Source of the DNA: Clonostachys chloroleuca
Taxonomy: Eukaryota > Ascomycota > Sordariomycetes > Hypocreales > Bionectriaceae
Length of the DNA stretch: 64,000 nucleotides
NCBI GenBank assembly: GCA_037952775.1
Contig: JBANAY010000003.1
Span: forward strand, 9,548,001 to 9,612,000
Reading direction: 5' to 3'
Shown here piece after piece: positions 9,694 through 19,382 of the stretch. The notes beneath the pieces were generated by a model. That model was not told where the DNA came from, did no database searches, and worked only from the letters and a program-made list of their open reading frames with translations. Positions within the stretch are counted from its first letter, which is position 1. Every line of letters begins with the position of its first letter. A program made the translations under genes and the position numbers.

Positions 9694-11363
9694 TTGGGGG
9701 TTTGACTGATCGTCGCAAGGCCACGTTGCTGCTAGGTGTCCAAAATCGAGAGATTAACAATGTCAGGCTAAAGACTAGCGATTCTTGATTGTCTTATGGG
9801 CGTGCTCATTTAGATTCTTTCAATGATTTTCTTCTATTTTATCTAAGACTTCGCGGAGTGAATTGCCTCACCTTGAACAACTCGCGCCCTGCTGATCGCA
9901 TGAAGGGCGTGTCCCACTTCGTCCCATTCTCGGCCTTGTTAGAATTGTCGCAGAAAGTAATGGAACGTTCACTAATGACTTGCATAGACAGCGATTCACA
10001 GATTCGTACATTGTAGCCCAGAAATTGAAGTCTTCATAGTCAAGAAAGTCTAGTCCTGATGCTTTGAGGGTAAAGCAGTGAATATATCAGGCTAGGCTTA
10101 TACTTCTCAACAAGTTAGCTATGGCCTGCTCACCCCGGGACACCATCTAAATGTGTATCAAAGCGGTGTCATAGTAGGCTACTAATTCAAAGGTTCAGAA
10201 ACGCTAAACTAAAATCTGTCCTATTAAGTTTATATCCCTAGTAGAGCTTTCTACAAGTATAGTGTGCGACATTTATATCTAAACCTCGATATATAAGCTA
10301 AGAAATCAAGGAACCGCCCCTGTTGAAAATGACTGCGCTCGTCAGCACGGGAAAGATTACACCGGCGCATCTCAGCTCGTTCAGCTTGGTGAGATCGATC
10401 CTCAAAGGTTGCTTATCTACCCCGACCCGACCCTATATGCTCTTATATATTGCTTCCGTCCATTCCGTATAAAAATGACTGAAATTGGCAACGAGCAGGC
10501 TCAAATTCAGCCACAATCCCACCTCGTCTTTACGTGGACCCCATATCTAGCTGTGGGTGGGCGGGTTATCTATCGTTTGGGCCCCCTTTACGAACTGCAC
10601 ATGGCACCTTACCATTGCCAAGGCGGTAGCATCTTCAGGTCTCCTCTAGTGCGTGCAACGATCAGCATCCGCGCGCTCACCAGCCGCAATACTGCCCAAT
10701 GTCTGGCTTCGCATTTGGCACCTCTTGCGTCAACACTCTCTCCAACGGATCCGGGCGCCAAAGACCGCCGAGCGAGCAAATATATCGCACATGACCAGAA
10801 TGACATGGCTACCCTGAAACCTGCTGGCTGCCGTCAGACCCCAATTGTGACTCTCGGGACCGTACGATTACTGACAGATCACTAAATCCGTAAGCGAGGG
10901 GGACTGGAGACAAAGCTGCATTCCAGAGGCACAAAGCCATCAACAACCAGCGACACCGGCCACTAATATGTTCATCTTTGTCCCATCGTCCGTGCTCTAA
11001 TGGCGCGCTTGCTTTCAAGCCCCAGAGATCCATCTACAGCTGGACAAGCTCGCTGCGGCACGTAAAACTGGCCACACGCCGCATGAACCCAACGCAGGTT
11101 TAGGGCCGCGAGCCCACCAGCTGCAGGAGGTGAAACCAGATCATGCAGGGGGCGTGCCCTTTTTTCGTGTGTGTCGCCACTCCGGCTTACTCTGCACCCA
11201 CGATGAACTCTGTTGATGGTGTGTTGGACAAAATGTATCTTACTCCCGCTTCTTTGGGAGTGATAACCCCCCCATGGCGTCCATGTATGTGAGGGAAAAT
11301 TGCCCTTTCTCCATCACTGCCGAGGGATTGATTGCACGACTGCCGTGGTAGACATTTGCAATC
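9694..11363. other. Gene-poor stretch with AT-rich (possibly RIP-affected) core
   Basis: No supported gene is seen. Around 10040-10320 the sequence is strongly AT-rich and full of TA steps, with many stops in all frames, unlike the flanks. This may be a decayed repeat changed by repeat-induced point mutation. A 158-codon frame at 10409-10885 on the plus strand has no recognisable composition or motif and is not called as a gene. The last part (11100-11363) is probably the promoter of the GTPase-like gene. Confidence 0.4.
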
Positions 11364-12223
11364 ATGCCTGGGCCAGAGTACCCTCGCAGCAGTGAGAACA
11401 TGGTCCTCATTTGGGGTGCGGCCGACACGGGGAAATCAGCCTTTGTTCAGCGAGCCTGCTACGACGTGTTCCCCCCAGAGGTAAGCGATCTCAAATTGGT
11501 GTCCCACCACGAAAGCATCCCGACATCAATGACTAGCCGGCTAACTACGATGCAATCGGACAGCTCGACCCGTTCGACGGCGAGGGAGATCGCAAGCTGG
11601 CCGTGGTGGACGGCGAATCGCGCGCGCTCTGGATATTCTGCGTGAGCAACATAGCCGCGACAGGCATGGTGGAGAGCTTCATCCGGCGGAGCGACATGTT
11701 CGTGCTGGCCTACAGCGTGGGGTCGGACGATTCTTTCTTCCAGATGAACAGGGCATATTATCTGATAAGGGAGTTGAGGGGTCTCTGGGCTGATGAGCAT
11801 GTTCCAATAATCATAATTGGCAACAAGTGCGACCTCCCCTCGACGAGGAGGGCCTTGCCAGGAGGGAGGCGGCGGGGCTACGGGCCATCTTCCCACGACG
11901 AGGTCAGAGTCGTGTCCTACGAGGAGGGTGCCTGTTTAGCTGAGCAGTTGGGATGCCCATTTTTTGAAACCTCGGCCAAAGAGAACATTAATGTCGAACA
12001 AACATTTAATGAACTGATCAGGGCACACAATAGGCTGGAGGACCTGCGGAGAGAGACGAAAAGAAGGTCGTGTAGAGTACCGCCGAACAGCATCCCACTA
12101 CCTACGTGTGCGATTCCCACGCTGCCTGTGGGCGTCGAAGGAGGCAAAGAACGGTGGCGAAGGGCCATTAGAAAAGTCATACAAACTAGAAGAGTGATAC
12201 AAAGAGGAATGACAAGATACTGA
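11364..12223 (+). CDS. Divergent Ras-like small GTPase
   Basis: Two exons, 11364-11480 and 11564-12223, give 258 residues. The intron (GTAAGC...ACAG) has a GGCTAAC branch site. The P-loop GAADTGKS is at residues 18-25, the base-specificity motif NKCD at 126-129, and ETSAK with its SAK at 176-178, all in the correct order for Ras. The switch II motif is aberrant: where Ras has DTAGQE, this protein has VDGESR. The effector loop is also not Ras-like, and there is no C-terminal CaaX box; the end is a basic tail (RRAIRKVIQTRR...MTRY). An 18-residue insert follows NKCD. GTP binding seems likely, but normal hydrolysis and prenylation are doubtful. Membrane contact through the basic tail is inferred only. 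Confidence 0.75.
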
Positions 12224-12700
12224 GTTTCATTCGGTCTGGAGACTCCTTGATGTTCCATGAGAGCGAACAAAAGCGTTCGTACTGCGCTTCAAGATAAGTT
12301 TTCCTTTGGTGATTTGCTAAAAAGACTCTTCTGACTTTTTTACTATGATGAGGTCCGGGTTAAAAAAAACACTATAGCTGTTCTTAGGCGCTTTGGTTAT
12401 ATTCGTAGTGCGATTAAACCAATCCTCGTTTTGTTCTCGGTCGGTTTGTGCATTGGACATTTTCGCATAGTTACTCTTCAAAGCGCACCTTTCTGCGAAT
12501 ATGAATTCACCAAGAATATTCGTCATTAATTGGCATGCTGGGTTAGTTGAAACCCTGAAAACGCTCCTTATAAACCCACCCAGAACGTGTATCCCTCGGC
12601 AAGTTGCAACTCCCAAGTATCTGCGAAACTTCCAGTCAAAACATTCATCTATCTTCAGAAACTCCATCACTTCCCAAATATCCAGACCAACAATCTCAAA
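12224..12700. other. Spacer and probable 5' region of the BTB gene
   Basis: This spacer lies between the GTPase-like gene and the BTB protein. The BTB frame is open upstream to an ATG at 12587, so the leader may be coding. I prefer the start at 12701 because the upstream residues show no domain-like pattern. No other feature was recognised. Confidence 0.4.
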
Positions 12701-13405
12701 ATGTTGCTTCTTGCAATGTTTCAAGACTGCGAGGATAGTGATTGCGTGGTGAAATGCAGAGGTGCAGAGTTCAAGGTCTACCAGAGTACTCTCCGCAAGG
12801 CATCCCCACTCCTCGACGTATACTTCGGTTGCTGCTCTAAGAAAGGCGAAAAAGAGGTCTTGTTGCTTCATGATTTCAGAGTGTACACTGTCCAAGCATT
12901 GCTGGAGTTTATGTATTGCGCAAACTATTCGCTCGGATCAGATACCATCAAAGACCTAAAAACCGAATGCGAAACAGGGCCAAAAGCAATGGGGACCGGA
13001 GCATTTTGGAATTCGAAAAACACTATCGGACAAAAGAATCTTGTAGCCGCTTGCATGTTCCACATGACCGTGGGAATCGCCGCGCGATACTATGGGATGA
13101 ACTCCCTCGACGATCTCTCCAGACATAAATTCGAGATCTCCTTGTCTGGGGTTGAAGCCGAGGGCTTGGCTCAAGTGGCGCGGAACGCTGATCGACTGAC
13201 AGTTGACTTGGAGACGCGACGCCTGGTTGCTAGGGCTGTTGTAGGGGCAATGCAGAATGACGACAATAAGCATGATTTCAAGTACCTCAACATGTCAAAG
13301 ATGTCAGAGGAATTTCGTAAATTACTTAACGAGAATCTTGCGTGTCGGCTGAAAGCTGAGGAAAACCTCTCAAAGAGGCTGCAGGGAACAGGAGTACTGC
13401 TCTGA
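12701..13405 (+). CDS. BTB/POZ domain protein
   Basis: A single exon of 234 residues from the preferred ATG. The N-terminal half matches the fungal BTB/POZ pattern: CVVKCRGAEFKVYQSTLRKASPLLD (the VxxxxxxFxVHxxxLxxxSPxF core), then a strand/helix VLLLHDF...VQALLEFMYCANYSL, the usual region before the linker. An Asn/Lys-rich linker is followed by a helical region with VAACMFHMTVGIAARYYGMNSLDDLSRHKF, which corresponds to the helices after BTB in fungal proteins of about 200-300 residues. Such proteins may act as substrate adaptors for cullin-3 ligases or as oligomerisation modules; partners are unknown. The frame also opens at 12587 (272 residues), which is less likely. Confidence 0.8.
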   Translation: MLLLAMFQDCEDSDCVVKCRGAEFKVYQSTLRKASPLLDVYFGCCSKKGEKEVLLLHDFRVYTVQALLEFMYCANYSLGSDTIKDLKTECETGPKAMGTGAFWNSKNTIGQKNLVAACMFHMTVGIAARYYGMNSLDDLSRHKFEISLSGVEAEGLAQVARNADRLTVDLETRRLVARAVVGAMQNDDNKHDFKYLNMSKMSEEFRKLLNENLACRLKAEENLSKRLQGTGVLL

Positions 13406-13605
13406 CAACCAGTAGTTTCTGGACAAATGAAATGGAATCACACAACAGTTTTGGCTGTTGATTAGATGAGAGATAGATGATACAAGGCTTTCTTCCATTC
13501 ACTGATGTTCTAGTATTATTATTATAATTATCATTACATGACCACATGTGCATGTCATATCATCGTAAATCGCTATGCTAATTCAATAAAAATCAGTCCA
13601 GTCCA

Positions 13606-15696
13606 TCATCGCAGGTTATATGTCTCCGATGCCATCTTATTCCTGTAAACCTGCTCTGCAACTTCCCCCGCCATAACGGGTGAGTCTACAATGTAGCACT
13701 GTCCAATGAGTTGATAGTGATCCTGCATCTTGCGCACTACGAATGGCAGCGGTGCCCCGAAGAAGACCACTACCTTGTCCTCTGCCCCGCTTCCCTTGGG
13801 ACCCAACCCGAGGCGTCCATGTTTCGTGAGGAAGACTCGCCGAGCGTTTGCGTACTTGACCACTCCAGCAAAAAATTGGGCAGCGTCTCCGTATAGCGGT
13901 GGAACTGGTTCGCCGTCTGATCTTGCCTGTCCCAAACGATCGAGAAAAGCCCGGGCTTGCCGTCCGTCATCAACACGACATTCAACGAACTGCTGAACGA
14001 TGTTATCTGGGTCTGAGACTGGGAGTATACCAACGGGAGGAGCATCTGGCAGGCCACCAGCGGAAAGTGCTTCGCAGAAAGCTACATCCAGAGGCCCGCT
14101 ATCTCGATATTGCTGCCCAGATGGATCCGCCAGAGAGGAAGGAAAGAAGTGCGACCAGGTCTGCTCCATCAGCAAGATATTCGCCTCCTGAGTGCCTATT
14201 TCAAAAGACAGAACATCAGAGACAGATTCGATATTGTCCACCCAAAATCCATCAAGGGAAAGTTGCAGCGGGTTCTTCGGTGATCCCTTGCTCGGGTTAT
14301 CGTGAACTCGAGCACATGGGCTTCGGCCGGTGACAAGGCCTGCGCGGAAGTAGCTATGCATCACGCTGCTTCCTCGCTTTTCAAACCACTTCGGTACCCA
14401 GGTTGGATAGCCGTCAGGTTCAGAAACATTATGGTCCACAAGGTTCAGGACATCCAAGTCGCCTGGTGGTCTGTGGATCAGAAACCTCGTGAGGTCAACA
14501 TATGTCTGCACATCCGACTTACGATAGTCGGCCGCAAGAGCCGGCATATGATAGCTCCCCATCTTCCTCCCCGGCCATTTCGCGCCTACCTGTGACAATA
14601 ATTGGAGGCCTCTATACGCAGTTCGGCGAAGAAGCGGCCCCGTGCGCGTGAGTGTGGCGATTGGATCCAGACCCTCGTCACAGATTCCTCGTAGACCAAA
14701 CACCCTGTCACGCACATCATCCGAGTTGAAGCAACGCATCGTCTCCAGCAGCTCGAGGGCGCTGCCCATGGAGCCAGGAACATGGGACTGAGGCATGCCA
14801 GGTTCAGGCCGGTTTGCCCACACCTTCCACCAGACCTCGAGCGGGGAGTCCTGCTGCGGCGTAGCATTTGCTTGCGCAGCCGAGGACAGCGAGGGCCCAA
14901 TATCGTTGAACGAGATTTCAAGGTCTCCGCTCTTGACGATGACCTCGGCAGCCGCCATGACCTCCACGACGCACCAGTAGTGGGTGAAATAGGGCCGCCG
15001 AAACATCTCGTGGAGCTGGTGCAGGTTCTCGGGAGAGAGGCCGTGCAGGAAAACCTCCCTCACCTCCTCCCGGGACTCGCTATCGACGGGGACCTCGCTG
15101 AGCCGGTCCTGCTCGTCCTCGACCTCACGGATCCTCGCTAATCGGTGGGCCAGCTCAAAGGCGAGATCCATGCCCTCCGTCTTGGGGCCGAGCCAGGCGA
15201 TGACGCGAGAGGCCTGTTTGTAGATGACGCTCATGTCGCGGACCTGCCGCGAGTGCTCATCGACGTCATCCTTGTTTACGCAGAGGGCATCCACCCATAA
15301 TGCACGCGGCTGCTCAGGATCACGCAGGGCGAGCAGCGCGGCTTCGAGGTTCGGCCGGATGGGCACCGCGTGGTTCTGGATCCATAGAAAGGCGCTGGGG
15401 CCGTTGGCGAGGCCTGGGTGGTGGGATAGCGCTTCGTAGGAGAACGGTGGTGATGTGATGTCAACGGTCTGGAGGTGCCCCTTGAGAGGATCATCGCCTG
15501 ATCCGGGAGCCAGCTGGAACACGCGGGTAAAGAGACGTGATCGCTCCGGGGAGGGAAGCGCCTGGAAATAGGCCATAGCAGGCTTTTTTCGGGTCTGAAC
15601 AGCAGAGGAACGAGCGCGGGGACGTAGGAAATAGTCAACGAGGTCGAAGGTATCCGGAATTACATGGACGTGATTAGCGGCGGTGGAGGACGCCAT
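13606..15696 (-). CDS. HET-domain protein (heterokaryon-incompatibility type)
   Basis: One intron-less frame on the minus strand. I chose the ATG at 15696 (MASSTAANHV, 696 residues) rather than the more upstream start at 15858, whose extra residues look like translated leader. The HET domain lies in the N-terminal third: FSYEALSHHPG, then IRPNLEAALLALR, then RALWVDALCVNKDD, then SRQVRDMSVIYKQASRVIAWLGP. These are the conserved HET blocks in order, although block one (YxALSYxWG) is altered, with HHPG in place of YxWG. The C-terminal part is a long region without a recognised repeat domain. HET proteins can trigger cell death on non-self recognition after hyphal fusion; most are of unknown specificity. 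Confidence 0.88.
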   Translation of the reverse strand: MASSTAANHVHVIPDTFDLVDYFLRPRARSSAVQTRKKPAMAYFQALPSPERSRLFTRVFQLAPGSGDDPLKGHLQTVDITSPPFSYEALSHHPGLANGPSAFLWIQNHAVPIRPNLEAALLALRDPEQPRALWVDALCVNKDDVDEHSRQVRDMSVIYKQASRVIAWLGPKTEGMDLAFELAHRLARIREVEDEQDRLSEVPVDSESREEVREVFLHGLSPENLHQLHEMFRRPYFTHYWCVVEVMAAAEVIVKSGDLEISFNDIGPSLSSAAQANATPQQDSPLEVWWKVWANRPEPGMPQSHVPGSMGSALELLETMRCFNSDDVRDRVFGLRGICDEGLDPIATLTRTGPLLRRTAYRGLQLLSQVGAKWPGRKMGSYHMPALAADYRKSDVQTYVDLTRFLIHRPPGDLDVLNLVDHNVSEPDGYPTWVPKWFEKRGSSVMHSYFRAGLVTGRSPCARVHDNPSKGSPKNPLQLSLDGFWVDNIESVSDVLSFEIGTQEANILLMEQTWSHFFPSSLADPSGQQYRDSGPLDVAFCEALSAGGLPDAPPVGILPVSDPDNIVQQFVECRVDDGRQARAFLDRLGQARSDGEPVPPLYGDAAQFFAGVVKYANARRVFLTKHGRLGLGPKGSGAEDKVVVFFGAPLPFVVRKMQDHYQLIGQCYIVDSPVMAGEVAEQVYRNKMASETYNLR

Positions 15697-16643
15697 GATG
15701 CTATATATGATCAAGGACCATGATATGATATGATATGTACGGAGTGTGTACGGACAAATATGTACACACAGAGCAAAAGCAAGCAAATCAAACCAGGGCT
15801 GTTTCAGAATGTCGTCGTAATTGTCCCCTCCTGACGGGAGATGAGCCCAATGGCGCAAGGTAGCTCGTCCACGGCCCCAGCTATTACGATCGCCAGCCTA
15901 TGTTTAGATGTCGGCAGGCAGGATGACGTAGCGGGGAAGAGGCAGGAGCCAAGGTCCAGGAGGCCGCTGGCATGGTTTTGCGAGGGCCAGCCCATGCAAA
16001 ACAGCAAGACAGTGAACACGAGCCTGCGGGTGGGTTTCTGATGGATTTGGCCAGACTTCGAGGCAGTTGATTGATTTCATTTCGGTTGGTGTTGCGTGGT
16101 CGGTGTGTGGCGCAGTTTGTGCGTGGGGCGGAGTCTTTTTCCCGCTGGCTGTCCACTGGCTGCCACTAGCTCCAGGCCTCTTACAGCAGGCTGCGGCCCT
16201 ACGAACACGCTATTATTAGAGCACGTCCACCGAAGGCAACAGCCAGGCTCAGGTCACGGGACCAGCGGTGTGGGTTGCTACGGCCTCCGCGCGCAGTCAT
16301 CCTTCAACCAACATGGCATGGCTTTATCTTCTGCCCATGCCTGCACTTCTGCGATACGAGGTCAGCCTCTTTATTGAGCTGATTTCGCATCCCACGAAAT
16401 AGACTTGGAAGGTTAGATGGGACCGGATGAACTGGGATGAGGGGGAATGGGAAGCGGCTGAGGCTCACAGCAGGTGGTATTTTGTCGTGGCGCAGACCTC
16501 ACTACATACCCTATACTTGTTCCACCAATCGGTGTCATCCTGCCTCGAGTATGGTCTTACTCTCACTTACTTGGTAATTAGGCAAAAGAGTCGCGATATC
16601 TCGATCTGGTCAGTGCTTAAATTCCGGTTCGTTACCCCAGCTA
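15697..16643. other. Intergenic region upstream of the HET gene
   Basis: Holds the HET gene promoter side, with three ATGAT repeats near 15720-15736 next to TACGGAGT at 15738-15745 and TGTACGGA at 15747-15754. The rest is GC-richer, and the small frames on both strands show no recognisable protein. The tail runs up to the stop of the DUF3176 gene. Confidence 0.4.
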
Positions 16644-18932
16644 TTAATCTAATTTTAGTTTCCATCCGCAGTCTCCATCGTTCACGAGCTTCGCCTTCCA
16701 CGACGAATCCACAATGGTCTGGATGCCGACTACTCCCTTGATTCCAACATGTTCCCCTTGCTGCAAGGCAAATAGCTCTGCTGTGTTGGCACTCTTTACG
16801 ATACCGACTTCCAATATCGCCGTGTGGATCATGACCGATACGAGAAACATAATGGTGATGGTGATTTGTGCGGCCAGGAATGCCATCCAGCCCCAGCGGA
16901 TCTCCACATACTGCTGGAGATCCATGATATCTCCAGTCATGCCGCCCAACTGGTCGTTTGTCCGGATACTAGAGAGATCAGTCAGCTCATGCACCTCGAA
17001 TGACACAGCCGAGATCGCGTCTTTCGAGAACTTACTAGGATGTCATAGCGTCCGCTATCCTCGTGCTGAAGTGCTCTAGGTTATCCCAAGTTTTTCGGTC
17101 GAACTCTGCGCTGGACGTGTTTGTGTTGATTTCATTATACAAAGCCATCCCGAATCTCCTGTTGAATATAGATGCCCTGCCGCTCTGCCAGCTGGAGGAC
17201 CAACCTCCGGAGAAGGCCTGTCGAAAGTAGTCTGGTAGTCTGTCATACGACCAGACCGCTGTAATGTTGAAGGTTTGGCTACTGTCTTTGTTCTCCAGAG
17301 TGAAGGAATTACCGTTGCTATCCGTTGGTGAGAATCTCTCAATGTCTCTAATTCGGGTTGTCGTGTTTGTTACCGTGGTTCTGGCAGTGCCGTCTACCAC
17401 TGACACAGAATATTCATTGACACAGAAATGATACAGAAGTTCCACGGCCCGGTATCTGTACTTTTCGTCTGGATCGTAGTTGCTGTAGATGAAGAAGAAC
17501 TGGGAAAATGTAGCCCGAAGCAAGTCTGGGTTACTGGCGTTGGCGAACGAAATCCGCTCGTCGGGAAATGGAGCGTAAGGGAAATCCTCAAGACTCAGCT
17601 GAGATTTGCTCATATTCGCTAATTGGGCGTTGTATTCCAAGTTGGTTCCTGGAGATGTCATGTTGACAATCTCCCGAATGGCCTCATTGTCGTCTGTGGA
17701 GTGCTTGACGTAGGCTATGCTGGTTGGTAAAGAAACATTGAATATAGTCTCTGAATTTGACGAGTTTACTTTCTTGACGGAAAGGCGACTGGTCACATTG
17801 GCCATACTAACACACACAGCCAACGAGCTAAACGGCTCCCAACTGCAACCAGATGAGGAGCAGACAGGTCCAGGCGCGGGCCAAGAGTCGTCGAAAGGAA
17901 GAAAGGTTGCTTGGTATGCCGAGTTGGTAATAGCATCTAGAAGATCCTGGTCTGTTTTGGTTGATGATTTGTCAGGCATGATCTAACTTGGCTTCATTTC
18001 CACTACTAGGAACACGTACCTCCAAGACCCGATTCCCTCAGAGCCATGGGATATGACCGGGCTGCCCCCACGTTGCAATTCTCTTTTGTTCCTTGCAAGG
18101 TGTGGTAGCGATAGGCAATTGCAGATTGTGTGAGGAAAGAAGTGACCAGGCCCAATGCGTAAATCAGGGTTGCGAGCACGATAAGAAGTATAAACCTGAG
18201 AAAGTCACCCATGCTTAGCCATCGTTTAGGACACACAGCAGGTAATGTAGGAACTTACCTCCCCCTTGTCTTGGGAAGTAGACGCAACGCGCCAAACGGC
18301 CCGCGACTGGCCTGATCAAATAGATATAGTTCCCTGAGAGATCGCTGTTTCGTGGCAAACCAATTCCATTTTAACTGAGAGACACCTTCGATAATTGGCA
18401 CGAGCGTCATGGCTCGGCAGACAGTGGCCAGAAACGCAACCAGCGTGTTGAGTGTGAGCCCCATGGGCCAGTTCGGCATATGCTTGTTGTCGTACTGCGA
18501 AAGAACGACAACGAGCACGATGAAGATAACGACAATGAGTAGACACCAAACCAACTCTTCTATCCATGCCCATACATGCGCCAAGAAGCCGGAGGGGCTC
18601 TTCGGCTGCACCGGTGCCTCATAGTCGCGGTATGTGGTGAAGCCAGCTTCCACCTGTTTGGCAGCGTCAAAGTTTGTTAGGCGGGACTGTCGAGCGCTTA
18701 TAGGTGAGACCCCAGGCTCTACGGAGCCTCTGTCGCTCTCTGCGCGTGAAGTCACTGGTGACACTGGTTGCAAGCTTTGCCTTGGCTTCGAGAGTCGCGC
18801 ATTGGCTGTTGTCATTGGCGATATCGGCTCCAGATGCAAGTCCCGCGTTTGATTCGGCTGATAATATGAGTGTGGAACCAGTCCGTCCTCATCCTCCGCC
18901 CGATATGCCATCTGGCCGCTGCTTCCTGCCAT
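16644..18932 (-). CDS. DUF3176 family multi-helix membrane protein
   Basis: Four minus-strand exons, 18259-18932, 18020-18195, 17036-17951 and 16644-16968, give 696 residues. All introns have GTAAG or GTACG donors and CTGAC- or CTAAG-like branch sites, and the phases agree. Residues of about 1-110 are disordered and Ser/Pro-rich. Two helices follow (WCLLIVVIFIVLVVVLSQ, and LNTLVAFLATVCRAMTLVPI). The motif ISQ/VSQLKWNWF with LYLFDQASRGPFGALRLL is the DUF3176 signature. A third helix follows the first intron, and a large Cys-containing extracellular-like domain comes next. The last helix (FLAAQITITIMFLVSVMIH) precedes a cytoplasmic tail. The family is common in ascomycetes and its function is unknown; plasma-membrane location is inferred. 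Confidence 0.88.
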
Positions 18933-19382
18933 TTCGGTCTCTTGGAACTGCTCTACGACCCAAGGGCGAGATCAATCAATCATTCAACCCCTCCCTTATG
19001 GCATTGCGAACCCCCAAGTTCGCGATACGTCGGCCAGCGAACGAGGAAACATTGAATATAGAAAGGAGCGAGAACAGGAAGAAGAAAAGTGGTGAGCATT
19101 TGTTCAAAACTGAAACACTCGGTACGCTTGATAATCTATTCTGGGTGGTATCCGTGATAATCCCTGCCCATGCTTGAAGGAACGCTGACCTCCATCACAC
19201 TCCAGGGTCGCGTTCGAGCCTTGACCAATTGGAAAGGGAAAGGTTTGATTCACATCCTAATTTCCACCAGCTGTTTCCGATGATCTGCTCTGTCTTGGAA
19301 TCCTACGGGGGCGACATGGGTTCGTGTTTCTCTCGCTACCGGTCTACTATGCCAGTTCTGTAAAAGCAAATGCCGGTTTAAT
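18933..19382. other. Intergenic region, no gene seen
   Basis: This region lies between the 5' end of the DUF3176 gene and the 3' end of the DUF885 gene, both on the minus strand. It should hold the promoter of the DUF3176 gene and the DUF885 terminator. No long coding frame or RNA gene was recognised. Confidence 0.4.

Noticed and set aside
10409..10885. A 158-codon plus-strand frame
   Set aside because: Composition is irregular, there is no motif, signal or splice support, and it begins at the edge of the AT-rich island; not enough to call a gene.
11459..11896. A 145-codon minus-strand frame
   Set aside because: It lies across the intron and second exon of the GTPase-like gene; the opposite strand carries all recognisable motifs.
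12317..12895. A 192-codon minus-strand frame over the BTB gene
   Set aside because: It overlaps the N-terminal coding part of the BTB protein on the other strand and has no domain pattern; it is the antisense shadow of that gene and its leader.
15697..15858. Longer N-terminus of the HET protein from 15858
   Set aside because: The added 54 residues contain repeated hydrophobic and Tyr/Ile-rich text from an AT-rich leader and precede a better start at 15696.
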